Of a stretch of 64,000 nucleotides of DNA, positions 18,394 to 27,757 are shown one piece after another (within the stretch, counting starts at the first letter, position 1; each line of letters begins with the position of its first letter). The notes under the pieces were generated by a model that was given only the letters and a program-made list of their open reading frames with translations, had not been told where the DNA came from and did not search any database. The stretch is from assembly GCA_017744915.1 (NCBI GenBank), contig JAGIAH010000002.1:372001-436000 (forward strand), written 5' to 3'. This stretch comes from Agrobacterium tumefaciens. GTDB lineage: Bacteria; Pseudomonadota; Alphaproteobacteria; Rhizobiales; Rhizobiaceae. Made by a program: the position numbers and the translations under genes.

Positions 18394-19965
18394 TCAGGCG
18401 CTCCGCGCGAAACCGGCCGTTGAAAGGCTCGAAGAAGAAAGCTCGTGGGCGAGGGTGATGACGTCATTCAGGCTCAGCCTTCGTCTTGTCGCCACCGCAT
18501 CCTTTTGCGGAAAATCGTCGCGGAAATGTGCGCCGCGCGATTCCATCCGCAGGGCCGCGAAAACGGCGATGGAGAGTGCGACGACCGCCGGGTCGGATGC
18601 CGGGCCGTTCCGCTCGGCAAGCGGCAACAAATCGCCAATGGCTTCGGCCAACCCCGCGGCATGTCTGACGATGCCGAGATGACGGGAAACGAGGGGTCGG
18701 ACAGCAGCGGGATCTGCCGGCGGAAAATCAGCTGTTGTGTCGGGCGTGGCGTCAGCCACCGGTTTTGTCGCGGGCGCGGGCCGGCCGGCAATATCCTGAG
18801 CCGCGCGCATGCCCATGGCGGCGGCTTCCAGCAGGGAGTTGCTGGCAAGCCGGTTTGCGCCGTGAAGGCCCGTGCAGGCGGTTTCACCCGCAACCCAGAG
18901 ACCGGGCACCGAGCTTCGGCCTCTGTCATCCGTGGCGACACCGCCCATATGGTAATGCACGGCCGGGCGGACCGGCACGAGTTCGCGGGCGGGGTCTATG
19001 CCTGCCTCGCGGCAGAGCAGGTCGATCGACGGGAAACGGGTAGAAAAGCCGGAGCCGAGCGCCTGCCGGGCATCGAGAAAGACCTTGCCGCCGCGCAGGA
19101 TTTCACGGTCGATGGCGCGGGCGACAATATCGCGCGACGCGAGTTCCGCGCCCGGCACCGCCGCCATGAACCTTTCGCCATTTTCATTGAGAAGCAGCGC
19201 GCCTTCGCCCCGCACGGCTTCGCTCACCAGCGCCAGCGGCCGCCGGGGCGAGGAAAGCGCTGTCGGGTGAAACTGCACGAATTCCATATCGGCAAGGACG
19301 GCGCCGGCACGGGCGGCGAGCATGATGCCCTGCCCGAAATTGCCGGAAGGATTGGTCGTCGCCTCATAAAGCCCGCCGAGGCCGCCCGTGGCCAGAACGA
19401 CCCGGCCTGCCGCCAGAACGAAACCGCCGCTTGGGCCCTGGCAGGCGAGACCGGAGATCACGCCATCCTCCGTCAGCAGCCGGCGCACTTCCGTGCCTTC
19501 CAGAACCGTGATCGAAGGCGTGCGGCGAACGGTGGCTGCAAGGGCCCTGACGATTGCGGCGCCTGACCCGTCGCCTTCGGCATGGAGAATGCGCCGCCGG
19601 CTATGGGCGGCCTCCAGCCCGAAAACGTAGTTGCCGCCGGCATCCCGGTCGAAGCGAACGCCCGCCCGCTCCAGCGCGCCGATGACGGTGGGGGCCGCAG
19701 AGACGATGCCAACAGCCATATCCTCATCGCAAAGGCCATCGCCTGCGGCCAGCGTGTCGGCAAGATGCAGTGCTGCGCGGTCGTCAGGGCCGAGGCTGGC
19801 CGCGATGCCGCCCTGCGCCCAGGCGCTGGAGGTTTCGCCGCCGAGCGCGCCGCGCGTCAGAAGCAGCACCGGCTGCGGCGCAAGCGTCAGCGCCGCCATC
19901 AGCCCGGCAATGCCGCTGCCGACAATGACCGTCGAGTCCTGCGACGACGGGAGGCGCTCGCTCAT
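18394..19965 (-). CDS. nadB: L-aspartate oxidase
   Basis: 523 residues. FAD enzyme oxidising L-aspartate to iminoaspartate for NadA. The dinucleotide-binding motif [16 protein letters not shown] is at the N-terminus. [17 protein letters not shown], the FVQFHPTAL motif and [20 protein letters not shown] are characteristic of the succinate dehydrogenase/aspartate oxidase flavoproteins. ATG 19965 overlaps the nadA stop by 4 bases (ATGA). The C-terminal region (after residue 400) is Ala-rich, as in other rhizobial NadB. Confidence 0.95.
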   Translation of the reverse strand: MSERLPSSQDSTVIVGSGIAGLMAALTLAPQPVLLLTRGALGGETSSAWAQGGIAASLGPDDRAALHLADTLAAGDGLCDEDMAVGIVSAAPTVIGALERAGVRFDRDAGGNYVFGLEAAHSRRRILHAEGDGSGAAIVRALAATVRRTPSITVLEGTEVRRLLTEDGVISGLACQGPSGGFVLAAGRVVLATGGLGGLYEATTNPSGNFGQGIMLAARAGAVLADMEFVQFHPTALSSPRRPLALVSEAVRGEGALLLNENGERFMAAVPGAELASRDIVARAIDREILRGGKVFLDARQALGSGFSTRFPSIDLLCREAGIDPARELVPVRPAVHYHMGGVATDDRGRSSVPGLWVAGETACTGLHGANRLASNSLLEAAAMGMRAAQDIAGRPAPATKPVADATPDTTADFPPADPAAVRPLVSRHLGIVRHAAGLAEAIGDLLPLAERNGPASDPAVVALSIAVFAALRMESRGAHFRDDFPQKDAVATRRRLSLNDVITLAHELSSSSLSTAGFARSA

Positions 19966-20933
19966 ACCGCCAGCATCCTTTCCACGGCACGGCGGGCGGC
20001 GACGGCGATGGCCGGATCGACCGTCACCTCGTGGCGGTTTTCCTCCAGTGCGGCGCGGATATTGCCGAGCGTGATGCGCTTCATATGCGGGCAGAGATTG
20101 CAGGGACGGATGAATTCGACATCGGGGTGATGTACGGCGACATTGTCGCTCATCGAGCATTCCGTGAGCAGGACCACGCGGGCGGGGCGCTCGCGGCCGA
20201 CATAATCCGACATGACGGCGGTGGAGCCGGAAAAATCCGCAGCCTCGACGACATCGGGCGGACATTCGGGATGCGCCAGCACGGTGACGCCGGGATGGCT
20301 TTCCCTAAGTTCCCGAATGTCATCGGCGGTGAAAAGCTCGTGCACCTCGCAATGGCCATGCCATGCGATCAGCTCGACATTGGTTTCCCGCGCCACGTTC
20401 TTTGCCAGATATTCATCCGGCAGCATCAGCACGCGCGGCACGCCGAGCGATTCCACCACCTGCCGGGCATTGCCGGAGGTGCAGCAGATGTCGGACGCCG
20501 CCTTCACTGCCGCAGATGTGTTCACATAGGTGACGACCGGAACGCCGGGATAGGCCTGGCGCAGAAGGGCAATGTCTTCGGGTGTAATGGAATCCGCCAG
20601 CGAGCAGCCGGCGCCCATATCCGGAATGAGCACGGTTTTTTCGGGATTGAGCAGTTTTGCCGTCTCGGCCATGAAATGCACACCGGCCAGAACGATCACA
20701 TCCGCCTCCACCTCCATTGCCTTGCGGGCAAGGGCGAGGCTGTCGCCAACGATATCGGCGACACCGTGGAAGATTTCCGGCGTCTGGTAATTATGGGCGA
20801 GGATGACGGCGTTGCGTTTGCGCTTCAGCTCGAGGATCGCGTCCACATCATCCTGAAATCCCATCCATTCGGCCTTGGGAATGACGCGGCTGACGCGGTC
20901 ATAAAGGCTTGCGGCAGAAATCTGTTCGTTCAC
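19962..20933 (-). CDS. nadA: Quinolinate synthase A
   Basis: 323 residues with the GTG start. It condenses iminoaspartate and dihydroxyacetone phosphate to quinolinate on a [4Fe-4S] cluster. Motifs: [47 protein letters not shown] and the cluster cysteines in [15 protein letters not shown] and [10 protein letters not shown] place the start at GTG 20933 because GGGAGAG sits 6 bases ahead of it. The ATG at 20948 is only one base from a palindromic operator and has no ribosome binding site. Regulated by NadQ, by position of the operators. Confidence 0.95.
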   Translation of the reverse strand: MNEQISAASLYDRVSRVIPKAEWMGFQDDVDAILELKRKRNAVILAHNYQTPEIFHGVADIVGDSLALARKAMEVEADVIVLAGVHFMAETAKLLNPEKTVLIPDMGAGCSLADSITPEDIALLRQAYPGVPVVTYVNTSAAVKAASDICCTSGNARQVVESLGVPRVLMLPDEYLAKNVARETNVELIAWHGHCEVHELFTADDIRELRESHPGVTVLAHPECPPDVVEAADFSGSTAVMSDYVGRERPARVVLLTECSMSDNVAVHHPDVEFIRPCNLCPHMKRITLGNIRAALEENRHEVTVDPAIAVAARRAVERMLAV

Positions 20934-20949
20934 GATGCGCTCTCCCATT

Positions 20950-20968
20950 TATACTCTTTTTGAGTATA
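20950..20968. promoter_or_regulatory. NadQ operator 1, in the nadA leader
   Basis: Perfect dyad TATACTC-N5-GAGTATA, ending 17 bases before the nadA GTG. It resembles operator 2 and the NadQ motif I recall for alphaproteobacteria (TACTCA...TGAGTA). Confidence 0.8.
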
Positions 20969-20979
20969 TCTAGGACAAA

Positions 20980-21006
20980 GACATATTCTCATTATGAGTA
21001 TATGTC
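20980..21006. promoter_or_regulatory. NadQ operator 2, overlapping the nadQ stop
   Basis: A 27-base near-perfect palindrome (GACATAT...ATATGTC around CTCATTATGAG) with one symmetric mismatched pair. Its right end enters the nadQ stop codon, so it lies in the 55-base gap between nadQ and nadA. Confidence 0.8.
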
Positions 21007-21907
21007 AATTGCGAGAGAGGGGCAGTTTCGTTCCGGAAAGGGCGCGTTCATCGAGAACGGTCTGGCGGAAGCGGAAAAGCTTCGCCGGGCGGCCGCCGGT
21101 TTCTGTCGCCATGTCGCCGGTTTCTTCCACCAGTTGCTGCTGTTCGATCAGCCGGCGGAAATTCTGCTTGTGCAAGGTCAGCCCTGCCAGCGCCTCGATG
21201 GCGCGCTGCAATTGCAGGAGGGTAAAGCTGTCAGCCATCAGTTCGAACACCACCGGTCGGTATTTGATCTTGGCCCGGAGCCGGGCAATGCCGGTCGCAA
21301 GGATGCGGCGGTGATCGGCAAACATCGGCCTGCCGAAATTGATCCGCGGTTCGCCCTGCGCTTCCTCGACCAGCCCGGCCTCATAGAGCAACTCATAACG
21401 CTGCAGGGTCAGCTCCTCGTTCCAGCCGCCGCCATCCAGCCCGAAGGTGAAATCGGCGCGGAGATGACGCTGGTCCCGGTAGGCGGGGTCGGAATCGGCC
21501 CGCGCGCGCAGCCTGTCGATGATGCTGTCGAGAACCTCGGGGCGTCCCTGCCGATGGTCCTCCCAGGGGAAATATTCATACCAGCCGTGCCAGAGGGGGC
21601 GTTTATCAACCAGGGCCTCCTGCTCGCGCACCAGCCCGAGATAGCCGATGGAAATGGTTCTGCCGCCCAAAATCTCGTTGTTGCGGTCGCGATCGGCAAA
21701 AGTATAGAGCTGTTCGAGATAACCGACGGGGTGATGCGTCTGTTCGTGAATCCATTCCCGCAGCCCGCTTTGAAGCGTTCTGTGCCCGAATTCGAAGGGA
21801 CCCGACGGAAGGGCAGCGCCTTCACGAACGGTCATGACGCGGGGCTCGTCCGTGGTGATGGCGGTGACGACGGCGATGAGTTCGGCATGGGCAAGCCCGA
21901 TGGTCAC
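21005..21907 (-). CDS. nadQ: NadQ, Nudix-related repressor of NAD synthesis
   Basis: 300 residues. The N-terminal half is Nudix-like (LIAVVTAITTDEPRVMTVREG, FEFGHRTLQSGLREWIHEQTHHPVGYLEQLYTF in parts) but without a proper Nudix catalytic box. The C-terminal half has a winged-helix-like region (LQLQRAIEALAGLTLHKQNFRRLI and RPAKLFRFRQTVL). This layout and the place directly upstream of nadABC match NadQ of alphaproteobacteria. GTG 21907 has GAGGAG 5 bases ahead; the longer frame begins with TTG and is not supported. Likely senses NAD pool state and binds the two palindromes before nadA. Confidence 0.88.
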   Translation of the reverse strand: MTIGLAHAELIAVVTAITTDEPRVMTVREGAALPSGPFEFGHRTLQSGLREWIHEQTHHPVGYLEQLYTFADRDRNNEILGGRTISIGYLGLVREQEALVDKRPLWHGWYEYFPWEDHRQGRPEVLDSIIDRLRARADSDPAYRDQRHLRADFTFGLDGGGWNEELTLQRYELLYEAGLVEEAQGEPRINFGRPMFADHRRILATGIARLRAKIKYRPVVFELMADSFTLLQLQRAIEALAGLTLHKQNFRRLIEQQQLVEETGDMATETGGRPAKLFRFRQTVLDERALSGTKLPLSRN

Positions 21908-22117
21908 GGCGGCTCCTCTGGTCACTGGCTTCAGGATCAACCTTCTTTGGCACAGGAAGGTTGGTTCGCCAACATGGCGGCCAAAAAGGGCTGTCGATAG
22001 ATCTGTCCCACGAAAACGGGTCCTATCAGACAAAAGGATGAATTCTTGTGGTTAGCCGTCTATCGTCTGATATGTTAGAGACCCGCCACAAGAATTTCAG
22101 ATTGTAGAAGGCCGACA

Positions 22118-22489
22118 TTGGAGAACATATCTCTCGAAGAGACACTTGTGGGGTATTTTACCTGGAACATCGGGCAAAATCTGATTTATCTCGATGCCGT
22201 GGCCGCCCGCCTGCGTGACGTTTCCCCGGAAAAAGCCGCCTGCGGCATTCCGGTCGAAGATTTCATTGAGCGGATTGAAAGCGGCGCGCGGGCGCGTGTC
22301 GCCAAGGCGGTTTATAATTCGCTGACAAATGGCGTGTTTTATGATCAGGAATACCGCATCCAGCTTGAATGCGGCGGTTTTCGCTGGCTGCGGACAACCG
22401 GAAGGGTGATCCTGGACAGCGACCGGATTCCGATGATGGCCATGGGCACGGTGCGCGATGTCAGCGCGGCCAAGATTTTATTGATGTGA
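22118..22489 (+). CDS. Small single-domain PAS protein
   Basis: 123 residues, essentially one PAS fold. YFTWNIGQNLIYLDAVAARL resembles the PAS N-terminal strands, and EYRIQLECGGFRWLRTTGRV followed by MAMGTVRDVSAAK is the typical PAS/PAC ending. No kinase, cyclase or HTH is attached, so it probably works through a partner. The start is TTG 22118, with AGAAGG ahead; there is no ATG before the domain. It stands alone between nadQ (opposite strand) and the exported protein at 22564. Confidence 0.75.
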   Translation: MENISLEETLVGYFTWNIGQNLIYLDAVAARLRDVSPEKAACGIPVEDFIERIESGARARVAKAVYNSLTNGVFYDQEYRIQLECGGFRWLRTTGRVILDSDRIPMMAMGTVRDVSAAKILLM

Positions 22490-22563
22490 TATGCGGTCGC
22501 ACCTCTTTTTAATGAGGCGGCCGACCGATTTTATTTCGTTCATTGTTTTGATGTTGCGGTGAC

Positions 22564-23061
22564 ATGGTCCGGCAGATCGCAATTTTGCTGTTTCAGATCG
22601 TCCTGGCCATAGGCCTCGGCATAGCCGGCATTCGCATCGCTTCGCTTGTCAATGGCGAGGCGACCTCTGCGCCGGCAGGTCTGGCGGCCAACACGGAACT
22701 GTTGTGGACGACTGCGCCGGTGCGGGTCGATCCTCGTCGGCAGAATTATGAGCGCATTCCGACACCGCCCGATCGGTACCCGCTGAAAATGCATGCGGAT
22801 CAGCGCCTGCGTATCATCTCCAGCAACCGCTTCACCTTCAAGGGGCAGGAATTCCGCCTCGCCGGCGTGGAGGAGGTCGATCGCAACCGCGTCTGCACCG
22901 GTGCCGATGGTCGCCGTTATGCCTGCGGCCTCAATGCCTTCAAGGCGCTGGAGAACCGTCTGCGCGGCAGATATGTCGAATGCCGGGTGGTGGAGGAGGG
23001 AAGTCCGCGATCCGTGGAGTGCCGGATCAACGAGCAGGATGTCCGGGCGCCACTGCAATAG
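22564..23061 (+). CDS. Exported or membrane-anchored SNase-like protein
   Basis: 165 residues. An N-terminal hydrophobic helix (IAILLFQIVLAIGLGIAGIRIA) is a signal anchor. From about residue 85 the pattern FTFKGQEFRLAGVEEVDRNRVC, then ACGLNAFKALENRLRGRYVEC, resembles staphylococcal nuclease-like OB folds found widely in rhizobia. The catalytic Asp/Glu/Arg set of active nucleases is not obvious, so it may be a non-catalytic relative. Four cysteines could form disulfides in the periplasm. It converges with fecR, 32 bases apart. Confidence 0.6.
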   Translation: MVRQIAILLFQIVLAIGLGIAGIRIASLVNGEATSAPAGLAANTELLWTTAPVRVDPRRQNYERIPTPPDRYPLKMHADQRLRIISSNRFTFKGQEFRLAGVEEVDRNRVCTGADGRRYACGLNAFKALENRLRGRYVECRVVEEGSPRSVECRINEQDVRAPLQ

Positions 23062-23093
23062 GCGGTGACGCCGGCACGTCGTGCCGAAGCCGA

Positions 23094-24065
23094 TCAGGAC
23101 GTAACGACGATGACGGGGCCAAGCTTATATGTCTTGATGTTGAGGGCGGTGCGCAGGAAATTCAGCGCACCCTCCGTATCGGTAACGAAGAGGGTGCCGC
23201 TGACGACACGTCGTGCAGTTGCCTCGTTTCCGATGACGATGCGGCCGTTGAAGTGCCGCTGGATTTCCTCGACCACATAGGACAGGGGAACATTGTCCAC
23301 GGTGAGCTGGCCTCGGCGCCAGGCGAGAGCCGTATCGGTATCCGTTTTCCGAACGGTATATTCTCCCGTGACGTTTGAGTGGAGGATTTCTTCTCCTTCC
23401 GTCAGTCTGACGGGCGCGCTTTGCTGCGCCTTGAATTCCACCTTCACCGAATGTTCGGCAACGGCGATGCGCGTATCGTCATCGCTTCGGCGAACGTCGA
23501 AGGCCGTACCGAGGGCCGTGACCACGGTATCATCAGTGCGGACGGAGAAGGGGCGCTTCTCATCCGGGCTCACCTGAAAAAATGCCTGGCCGCGCAAGAG
23601 CCGAACGATCCTTTGGCCGCTGCTGAAATCAAGCGCGATCGCAGACGATGCGTTCAATTGCACCCGGGAACCATCTTCCAGTGTCACTTCAGGCATTTCG
23701 CCGGTGCCGGACATGACATCCGCACGGAGGCGCATGGGGCCGTCCAAGGCAACGAACAGAGTTCCGGCGGCAATGATCGCCACGATCGACGGGATGACCG
23801 CGCCGCGCCGTCGCGGCGCGGGGGCAACGGGCATGTCGCGAAGCCCGGCATCGGAGCGGATCGCAGTTCTGGCTTCGCCGAGAATGCGCTTCGCAGCCGT
23901 GTAGGCCCGACAGTTTTCCGGGTCGAGCTCCATCCAGCGACGGAACTCCGCCCTTTCCGTTTCCGACTGTCCGGGGTCGCGGTTGCGAAAGACCCAGTCG
24001 GCTGCATCCCTGTTTCGCTTGCGCTGATCGCGCGTCAGACGTCTACCTTGCACGGAACGCTCCAA
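23094..24065 (-). CDS. FecR-family anti-sigma/signal transducer
   Basis: 323 residues. Cytoplasmic N-terminal domain (AADWVFRNRDPGQSETERAEF, then FRRWMELDPENCRAYTAAKRI) of the DUF4880/FecR type. One membrane helix lies near residues 88-107 (AVIPSIVAIIAAGTLFVAL). The periplasmic FecR domain contains VTLEDGSRVQLNASSAIALDF and LRGQAFFQVSPDEKRPFSV. It should hold the adjacent ECF sigma until the siderophore receptor signals. The start is TTG 24065 with GGAGAG 5 bases ahead. It follows the sigma gene after 47 bases. Confidence 0.92.
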   Translation of the reverse strand: MERSVQGRRLTRDQRKRNRDAADWVFRNRDPGQSETERAEFRRWMELDPENCRAYTAAKRILGEARTAIRSDAGLRDMPVAPAPRRRGAVIPSIVAIIAAGTLFVALDGPMRLRADVMSGTGEMPEVTLEDGSRVQLNASSAIALDFSSGQRIVRLLRGQAFFQVSPDEKRPFSVRTDDTVVTALGTAFDVRRSDDDTRIAVAEHSVKVEFKAQQSAPVRLTEGEEILHSNVTGEYTVRKTDTDTALAWRRGQLTVDNVPLSYVVEEIQRHFNGRIVIGNEATARRVVSGTLFVTDTEGALNFLRTALNIKTYKLGPVIVVTS

Positions 24066-24112
24066 TTCTGCTCTCCCATGTGTAGACGAATGAGTTGTGT
24101 CGATTGGGACGT

Positions 24113-24655
24113 TTACTCCATTTCAAAAAGGCGGTCGAGGCAATGGCTGAGCGCGCGCCGGAGGTGCCGGTCGACCATATTGCGTGAAATTTTCAGTTTC
24201 GCGGCGATCTGGTCCGGGGAAAGATGATGCAGCCTGTGCAACACGAACGCCGTCCGCCGCTTTTCGGGCAGGTCGGCGATGGCCTGCTTGAGGATCGTCA
24301 GCCGCGCCTCGATGGCCAGTCCCTGATCGGGCGGGCTGTCGGTCGCCGACACGGCCCTTGCATCTTCATCCGTGCCGGAAAAAAGCCTGGACTCGAATTG
24401 CTCCCGCCTGATCCGGTCGATCCGCATGTTGGAAGCGGCGCGACACAGGAATGCTTTTATCGATCGTTTGCCGGACAGGGCATCGGGCTGCAATGCGAGT
24501 TTTACGTAGAGATCGTGTACGATTTCACGCGCGGCCCCGTCCGAGCGGCTGCGCCCTCCGACCGCCTTGATGATGTCGCCGTAATGCTCGACGATCGCCC
24601 GGTTCAGCAGGTCGGTTCCGTCATTTTCATTGAGGCTTGCCATCGACATCCGCAT
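24113..24655 (-). CDS. ECF sigma factor of the FecI type
   Basis: 180 residues. Region 2 is around GAAREIVHDLYVKLALQPDAL and AFLCRAASNMRIDRIRREQFESRLF (quoted in part). Region 4 has LPEKRRTAFVLHRLHHLSPDQ and the HTH IAAKLKISRNMVDRHLRRAL. Together with FecR and the STN-containing TonB receptor it forms an iron cell-surface signalling system. Probable targets are the receptor, transporter and synthesis genes on the same strand. ATG 24655 has AGGA 5 bases ahead; two further ATGs follow within five codons. Confidence 0.93.
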   Translation of the reverse strand: MRMSMASLNENDGTDLLNRAIVEHYGDIIKAVGGRSRSDGAAREIVHDLYVKLALQPDALSGKRSIKAFLCRAASNMRIDRIRREQFESRLFSGTDEDARAVSATDSPPDQGLAIEARLTILKQAIADLPEKRRTAFVLHRLHHLSPDQIAAKLKISRNMVDRHLRRALSHCLDRLFEME

Positions 24656-24949
24656 TGCTTTCCTGGTGCTCCGTAATCTGCAATGTGCGACAAATGAAGG
24701 CGTTTTCACCTATCCATGCCGGTGACGAATTTCTAGTGGCGGGAAAAAAGCGATGCAAGTGCAATGATTTAAGGTAGCGGCCGTTAAAAAATCCACCGCC
24801 CGCCAAAAGCGGACAGTTTTTATCATGTTTATATCTGGATTCATTACATCTTTTGGTCAGCGGGCGAATGCGGGGAGCCGCCGGAGACGGGATTGGCCCT
24901 TACGAAAAACCTGACGAATGTTGCGAGGCAGCCACAGGTCTTGCGTCGC
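24656..24949. promoter_or_regulatory. Intergenic region with the sigma-gene promoter
   Basis: About 290 bases without a gene. AT-rich stretches near 24780-24860 are plausible promoter sequence for the sigma/fecR pair. A TGAA-N6-TTCA dyad at 24694-24707 is one base short of the IRO spacing; I see no convincing iron box. Confidence 0.45.
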
Positions 24950-25741
24950 TCAGCCCCGTGAAGGCACGGGAACACACATCGGTGTTCCCGAAAGCGGGTC
25001 CGGCATGATCACGGCGTTCACACCGAAGACATCGAGGACATTTCTGTCCGTGATGACGGCGCTTGCCGTACCCGCATCAAATATCTTGCCGTCCTTGATG
25101 AGCACGACCTCATCGGCGTAACGGGCGGCCTGATTGAGATCGTGGAGGACGGCGACGATGGTGCGACCGTCGTGAACAAGTTGTCTTATCAGATCCAGTA
25201 TCTCGATCTGGTGAGCGAGATCGAGGAAAGTTGTCGGTTCATCGAGGAGAAGAATGTCCGTTTCCTGGGCGAGCGCCATGGCGATCCATGCGCGTTGCCG
25301 CTGGCCGCCGGACAGCGCTTCCACCTGACGGCCGGCGAGTGATGTCATATCGGTCAGATCGAGAGCATGGACGCAGGCGTCCTCATCGTGTCTGGACCAC
25401 CGCTCGAAAAGCCTGCGATGGGGATAACGCCCCTGACGGACGAGTTCCGCGACCGACAATCCTTCCGGGGCCTGGGGGCCCTGTGTAAGGACGCCGATCT
25501 GCTTCGCACGGTCTCGCGAGAGCATTTTCCTTGTTGGCGTGCCGTCGAGAAATATTTCCCCTTTCATAGGGGCCAGAAGGCCGGCGAGCGCGCGCAATAT
25601 AGTGGATTTGCCGCATCCGTTTTTCCCGACGAGAACGGTGAAGCGCCCGGATGGAATTTTCAGGTTCAGGCCTTCGACGATGACGGAACCGTTATATCCA
25701 AGGGAAAGATCGCGCGTCGCGAGACGATAAGGTTCAGACAT
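24950..25741 (-). CDS. Ferric-siderophore ABC transporter ATP-binding protein (FecE/FepC-like)
   Basis: 263 residues. Walker A GKNGCGKST (near 40), Q-loop, signature LSGGQRQRAWIAMALAQ and Walker B ILLLDEPTTFLDLAHQ, the last being the wording typical of iron-complex importers. It energises the two FecCD permeases encoded just upstream; its start overlaps the permease stop by 8 bases. It is the last gene of the substrate-binding protein/permease/permease/ATPase operon. Confidence 0.95.
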   Translation of the reverse strand: MSEPYRLATRDLSLGYNGSVIVEGLNLKIPSGRFTVLVGKNGCGKSTILRALAGLLAPMKGEIFLDGTPTRKMLSRDRAKQIGVLTQGPQAPEGLSVAELVRQGRYPHRRLFERWSRHDEDACVHALDLTDMTSLAGRQVEALSGGQRQRAWIAMALAQETDILLLDEPTTFLDLAHQIEILDLIRQLVHDGRTIVAVLHDLNQAARYADEVVLIKDGKIFDAGTASAVITDRNVLDVFGVNAVIMPDPLSGTPMCVPVPSRG

Positions 25742-26708
25742 GCCTGCGACCCTTCAGAAGATAGGCAAAAAACGGAGCGCCGAGCAGCGCCGTGACGATA
25801 CCGGCGGGCAGTTGCGCCGGTGCGATGACCGTGCGGCCGACAATATCGGCGATCAACAATAAAAGACTGCCTGTCAGGCCGGCGACGGGAATGAGGGAGC
25901 GATGGGCTGGGCCCACGATCCTCTTCGCGATGTGCGGGGCGATCAGGCCGACAAAGCTCACCAGGCCCACGGCGGCAACGGTGGCTCCCGATATCAGCGT
26001 GCAGAGCACGATCAGGAATGCGCGCACGAGATTGACCTTTTGTCCAAGGCCCGTCGCCACGTCGTCGCCGAAACGGATGAGGTCCAGTTGACGGCAGCAG
26101 AACCAGCTCAAGGCAAGCGGGGCGGCGAGCCAGATCAGAAGGCTTTGAACCCTGGACCAGTCCGCCCCGTAGACGCTGCCCGAAAGCCAGACCATGGCGC
26201 GCTGAACATCCCCGACATTGCCGAATGCGGTCAGAAAGCTGGTTCCTGCGCCAGCCAGGGCGCTCAGGCCTATGCCGACAAGGATGATCCGGAGAGAGGA
26301 TGTTCCGCGTTTCCAGGACAGGAAATAGACGGCGGCCGCCATCGTGACTGCGCCCGCAAAGCCCGCCCAGGGCAGAACGGTCGGTGAAACATCGGCAAAA
26401 ACGATGATAACCACGCTTGCGGCGAGCGCTGCGCCGGCATTGATGCCCAAGACGCCGGGCTCCGCCAGGGGGTTGCGCATGACGGTCTGCGAGATCGTCC
26501 CGGCAACGGCAAGGCCTATGCCGGCAAGCAGGGCCAGTATCGCTCTCGAGAGCCGGAATTCGATGACGATCATCTGCAGATCGGGCGATGCCCCGCCGGC
26601 AACCGCATCGGCAACGTCACGCCAGGCGATCGACTGGTCTCCCCACATCATTGCGGCAACCACGGCCAGGAGGTTCAGAATGATCAGGACGGTTATGGCT
26701 CGCGTCAC
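25734..26708 (-). CDS. FecCD-family siderophore ABC permease (second)
   Basis: 324 residues, about 9-10 membrane helices. Family motifs: LSRAILALLAGIGLAVAGT, NPLAEPGVLGINAGAALA and GLVSFVGLIAPHIAKRIVGPAHRSLIP (in parts). The start is GTG 26708, within the GTGA overlap with the upstream permease; the frame runs on upstream but only as a shadow of that gene. It pairs with the other permease as a heterodimer. Confidence 0.94.
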   Translation of the reverse strand: MTRAITVLIILNLLAVVAAMMWGDQSIAWRDVADAVAGGASPDLQMIVIEFRLSRAILALLAGIGLAVAGTISQTVMRNPLAEPGVLGINAGAALAASVVIIVFADVSPTVLPWAGFAGAVTMAAAVYFLSWKRGTSSLRIILVGIGLSALAGAGTSFLTAFGNVGDVQRAMVWLSGSVYGADWSRVQSLLIWLAAPLALSWFCCRQLDLIRFGDDVATGLGQKVNLVRAFLIVLCTLISGATVAAVGLVSFVGLIAPHIAKRIVGPAHRSLIPVAGLTGSLLLLIADIVGRTVIAPAQLPAGIVTALLGAPFFAYLLKGRRHV

Positions 26709-27757
26709 GGCTTGTCCGTCCCCGTGCGATAGCGCGCCAGCCAGAGGAAAAATGGCGCCCCGATCAATGCCATCGTGACGCCGACGGGGAAACTCTGGTT
26801 GGCGAACATCATCCGTCCGGCGAGGTCGGCAACGACGACCATGATCGCGCCGATGACGGCGCTGAAAGGAACGATCCAGCGGTAATCCACGCTGATGGCG
26901 AGGCGAACGATATGCGGCACGACGAGGCCGACGAAGCCGACCGGCCCGACAAGCGCGACCGCGCTTCCCGAAAGGAGAATGACGATCACGACCGACAGGC
27001 CGCGCCAGAGAGCGGGGTTCTGGCCAAGCGCCGTGGCGACATCGGTGCCCAGGCTCAGGGTCGTGAGATGACGTGCGAGAACAAGCGATCCCATCAGCCC
27101 CGCAAGCGAATATGGCATGACGGCAAAGACCTGATCCATCGTCCGCCCGCTCAGGGAACCGACGGTCCACAGGCGCACGGCATCGAGCGTCGTCTGGTCG
27201 AAGATCAGAATTGCCGTTGTCAGCGAGGTGAGGAATGTTGCGACCACCGCACCGGCCAGCACCATCACCAGCGGTGTTGCGCCGACGCGACCGACCGAAC
27301 CGATGAAGAAAACGCAAAAGGCCGCAAATGCCGCACCGGCAAAGGCATACCAGACCAGCACGTTACCATCCGAAACGCCAATAATCGTCAGGCTGGCGAC
27401 GACCGCGAAAGCTGCGCCGGCATTGATGCCCAGGAGACCCGGCGAAGCCAGGGGATTTCTCGTCACCGCCTGCATGATGGTACCCGAAACGGCCAGGCCC
27501 GCTCCCGCAATCATCGCAGCCGCGATGCGCGGCAAGCGCAGCAATGTCACGACCAGATGATCGCGCGAGCCGTCAAACCGGAAGATTGCGGCGAGGACCG
27601 TCGACGGTGAAATGGGGTTTGGACCGGCCATCATCGCCACGATGGCGCAAACCATCAGGCCGCCGATTGCGAGGAGGAGCAGGGCCGCGCGGGAAAATTT
27701 TACCCGGCGAGAATTGATCGGCCTTTCCGCCTGTCGAAGTCCGCAAAACGACGTCAC
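26705..27757 (-). CDS. FecCD-family siderophore ABC permease (first)
   Basis: 350 residues. LLRLPRIAAAMIAGAGLAVS, NPLASPGLLGINAGAAFAV and GFVGLVVPHIVRLAI are classic FecCD motifs. The start is GTG 27757, overlapping the substrate-binding-protein stop (GTGA). The N-terminal 30 residues are positively charged before the first helix, as expected for the cytoplasmic side. Confidence 0.94.
   Translation of the reverse strand: MTSFCGLRQAERPINSRRVKFSRAALLLLAIGGLMVCAIVAMMAGPNPISPSTVLAAIFRFDGSRDHLVVTLLRLPRIAAAMIAGAGLAVSGTIMQAVTRNPLASPGLLGINAGAAFAVVASLTIIGVSDGNVLVWYAFAGAAFAAFCVFFIGSVGRVGATPLVMVLAGAVVATFLTSLTTAILIFDQTTLDAVRLWTVGSLSGRTMDQVFAVMPYSLAGLMGSLVLARHLTTLSLGTDVATALGQNPALWRGLSVVIVILLSGSAVALVGPVGFVGLVVPHIVRLAISVDYRWIVPFSAVIGAIMVVVADLAGRMMFANQSFPVGVTMALIGAPFFLWLARYRTGTDKP

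Noticed and set aside
18394-20265. A 623-residue NadB with a 100-residue extension
   Set aside because: The extension overlaps nadA in another frame and has no flavoprotein features; ATG 19965 in an ATGA overlap fits the family start.
24694-24707. TGAA-N6-TTCA dyad upstream of the ECF sigma gene as an iron (IRO) box
   Set aside because: The TGA/TCA spacing is 8, not 9, and the arms are only 4 bp, so it is within chance expectation.
24967-24986. GGAACAC-N6-GTGTTCC inverted repeat as a terminator
   Set aside because: It lies within the coding 3' end of the ABC ATPase gene and lacks a U-tract on the minus strand.
25734-27317. A 527-residue permease fusion read from the long open frame
   Set aside because: The first 200 residues are an out-of-frame shadow of the upstream permease; GTG 26708 in a GTGA overlap is the natural start.
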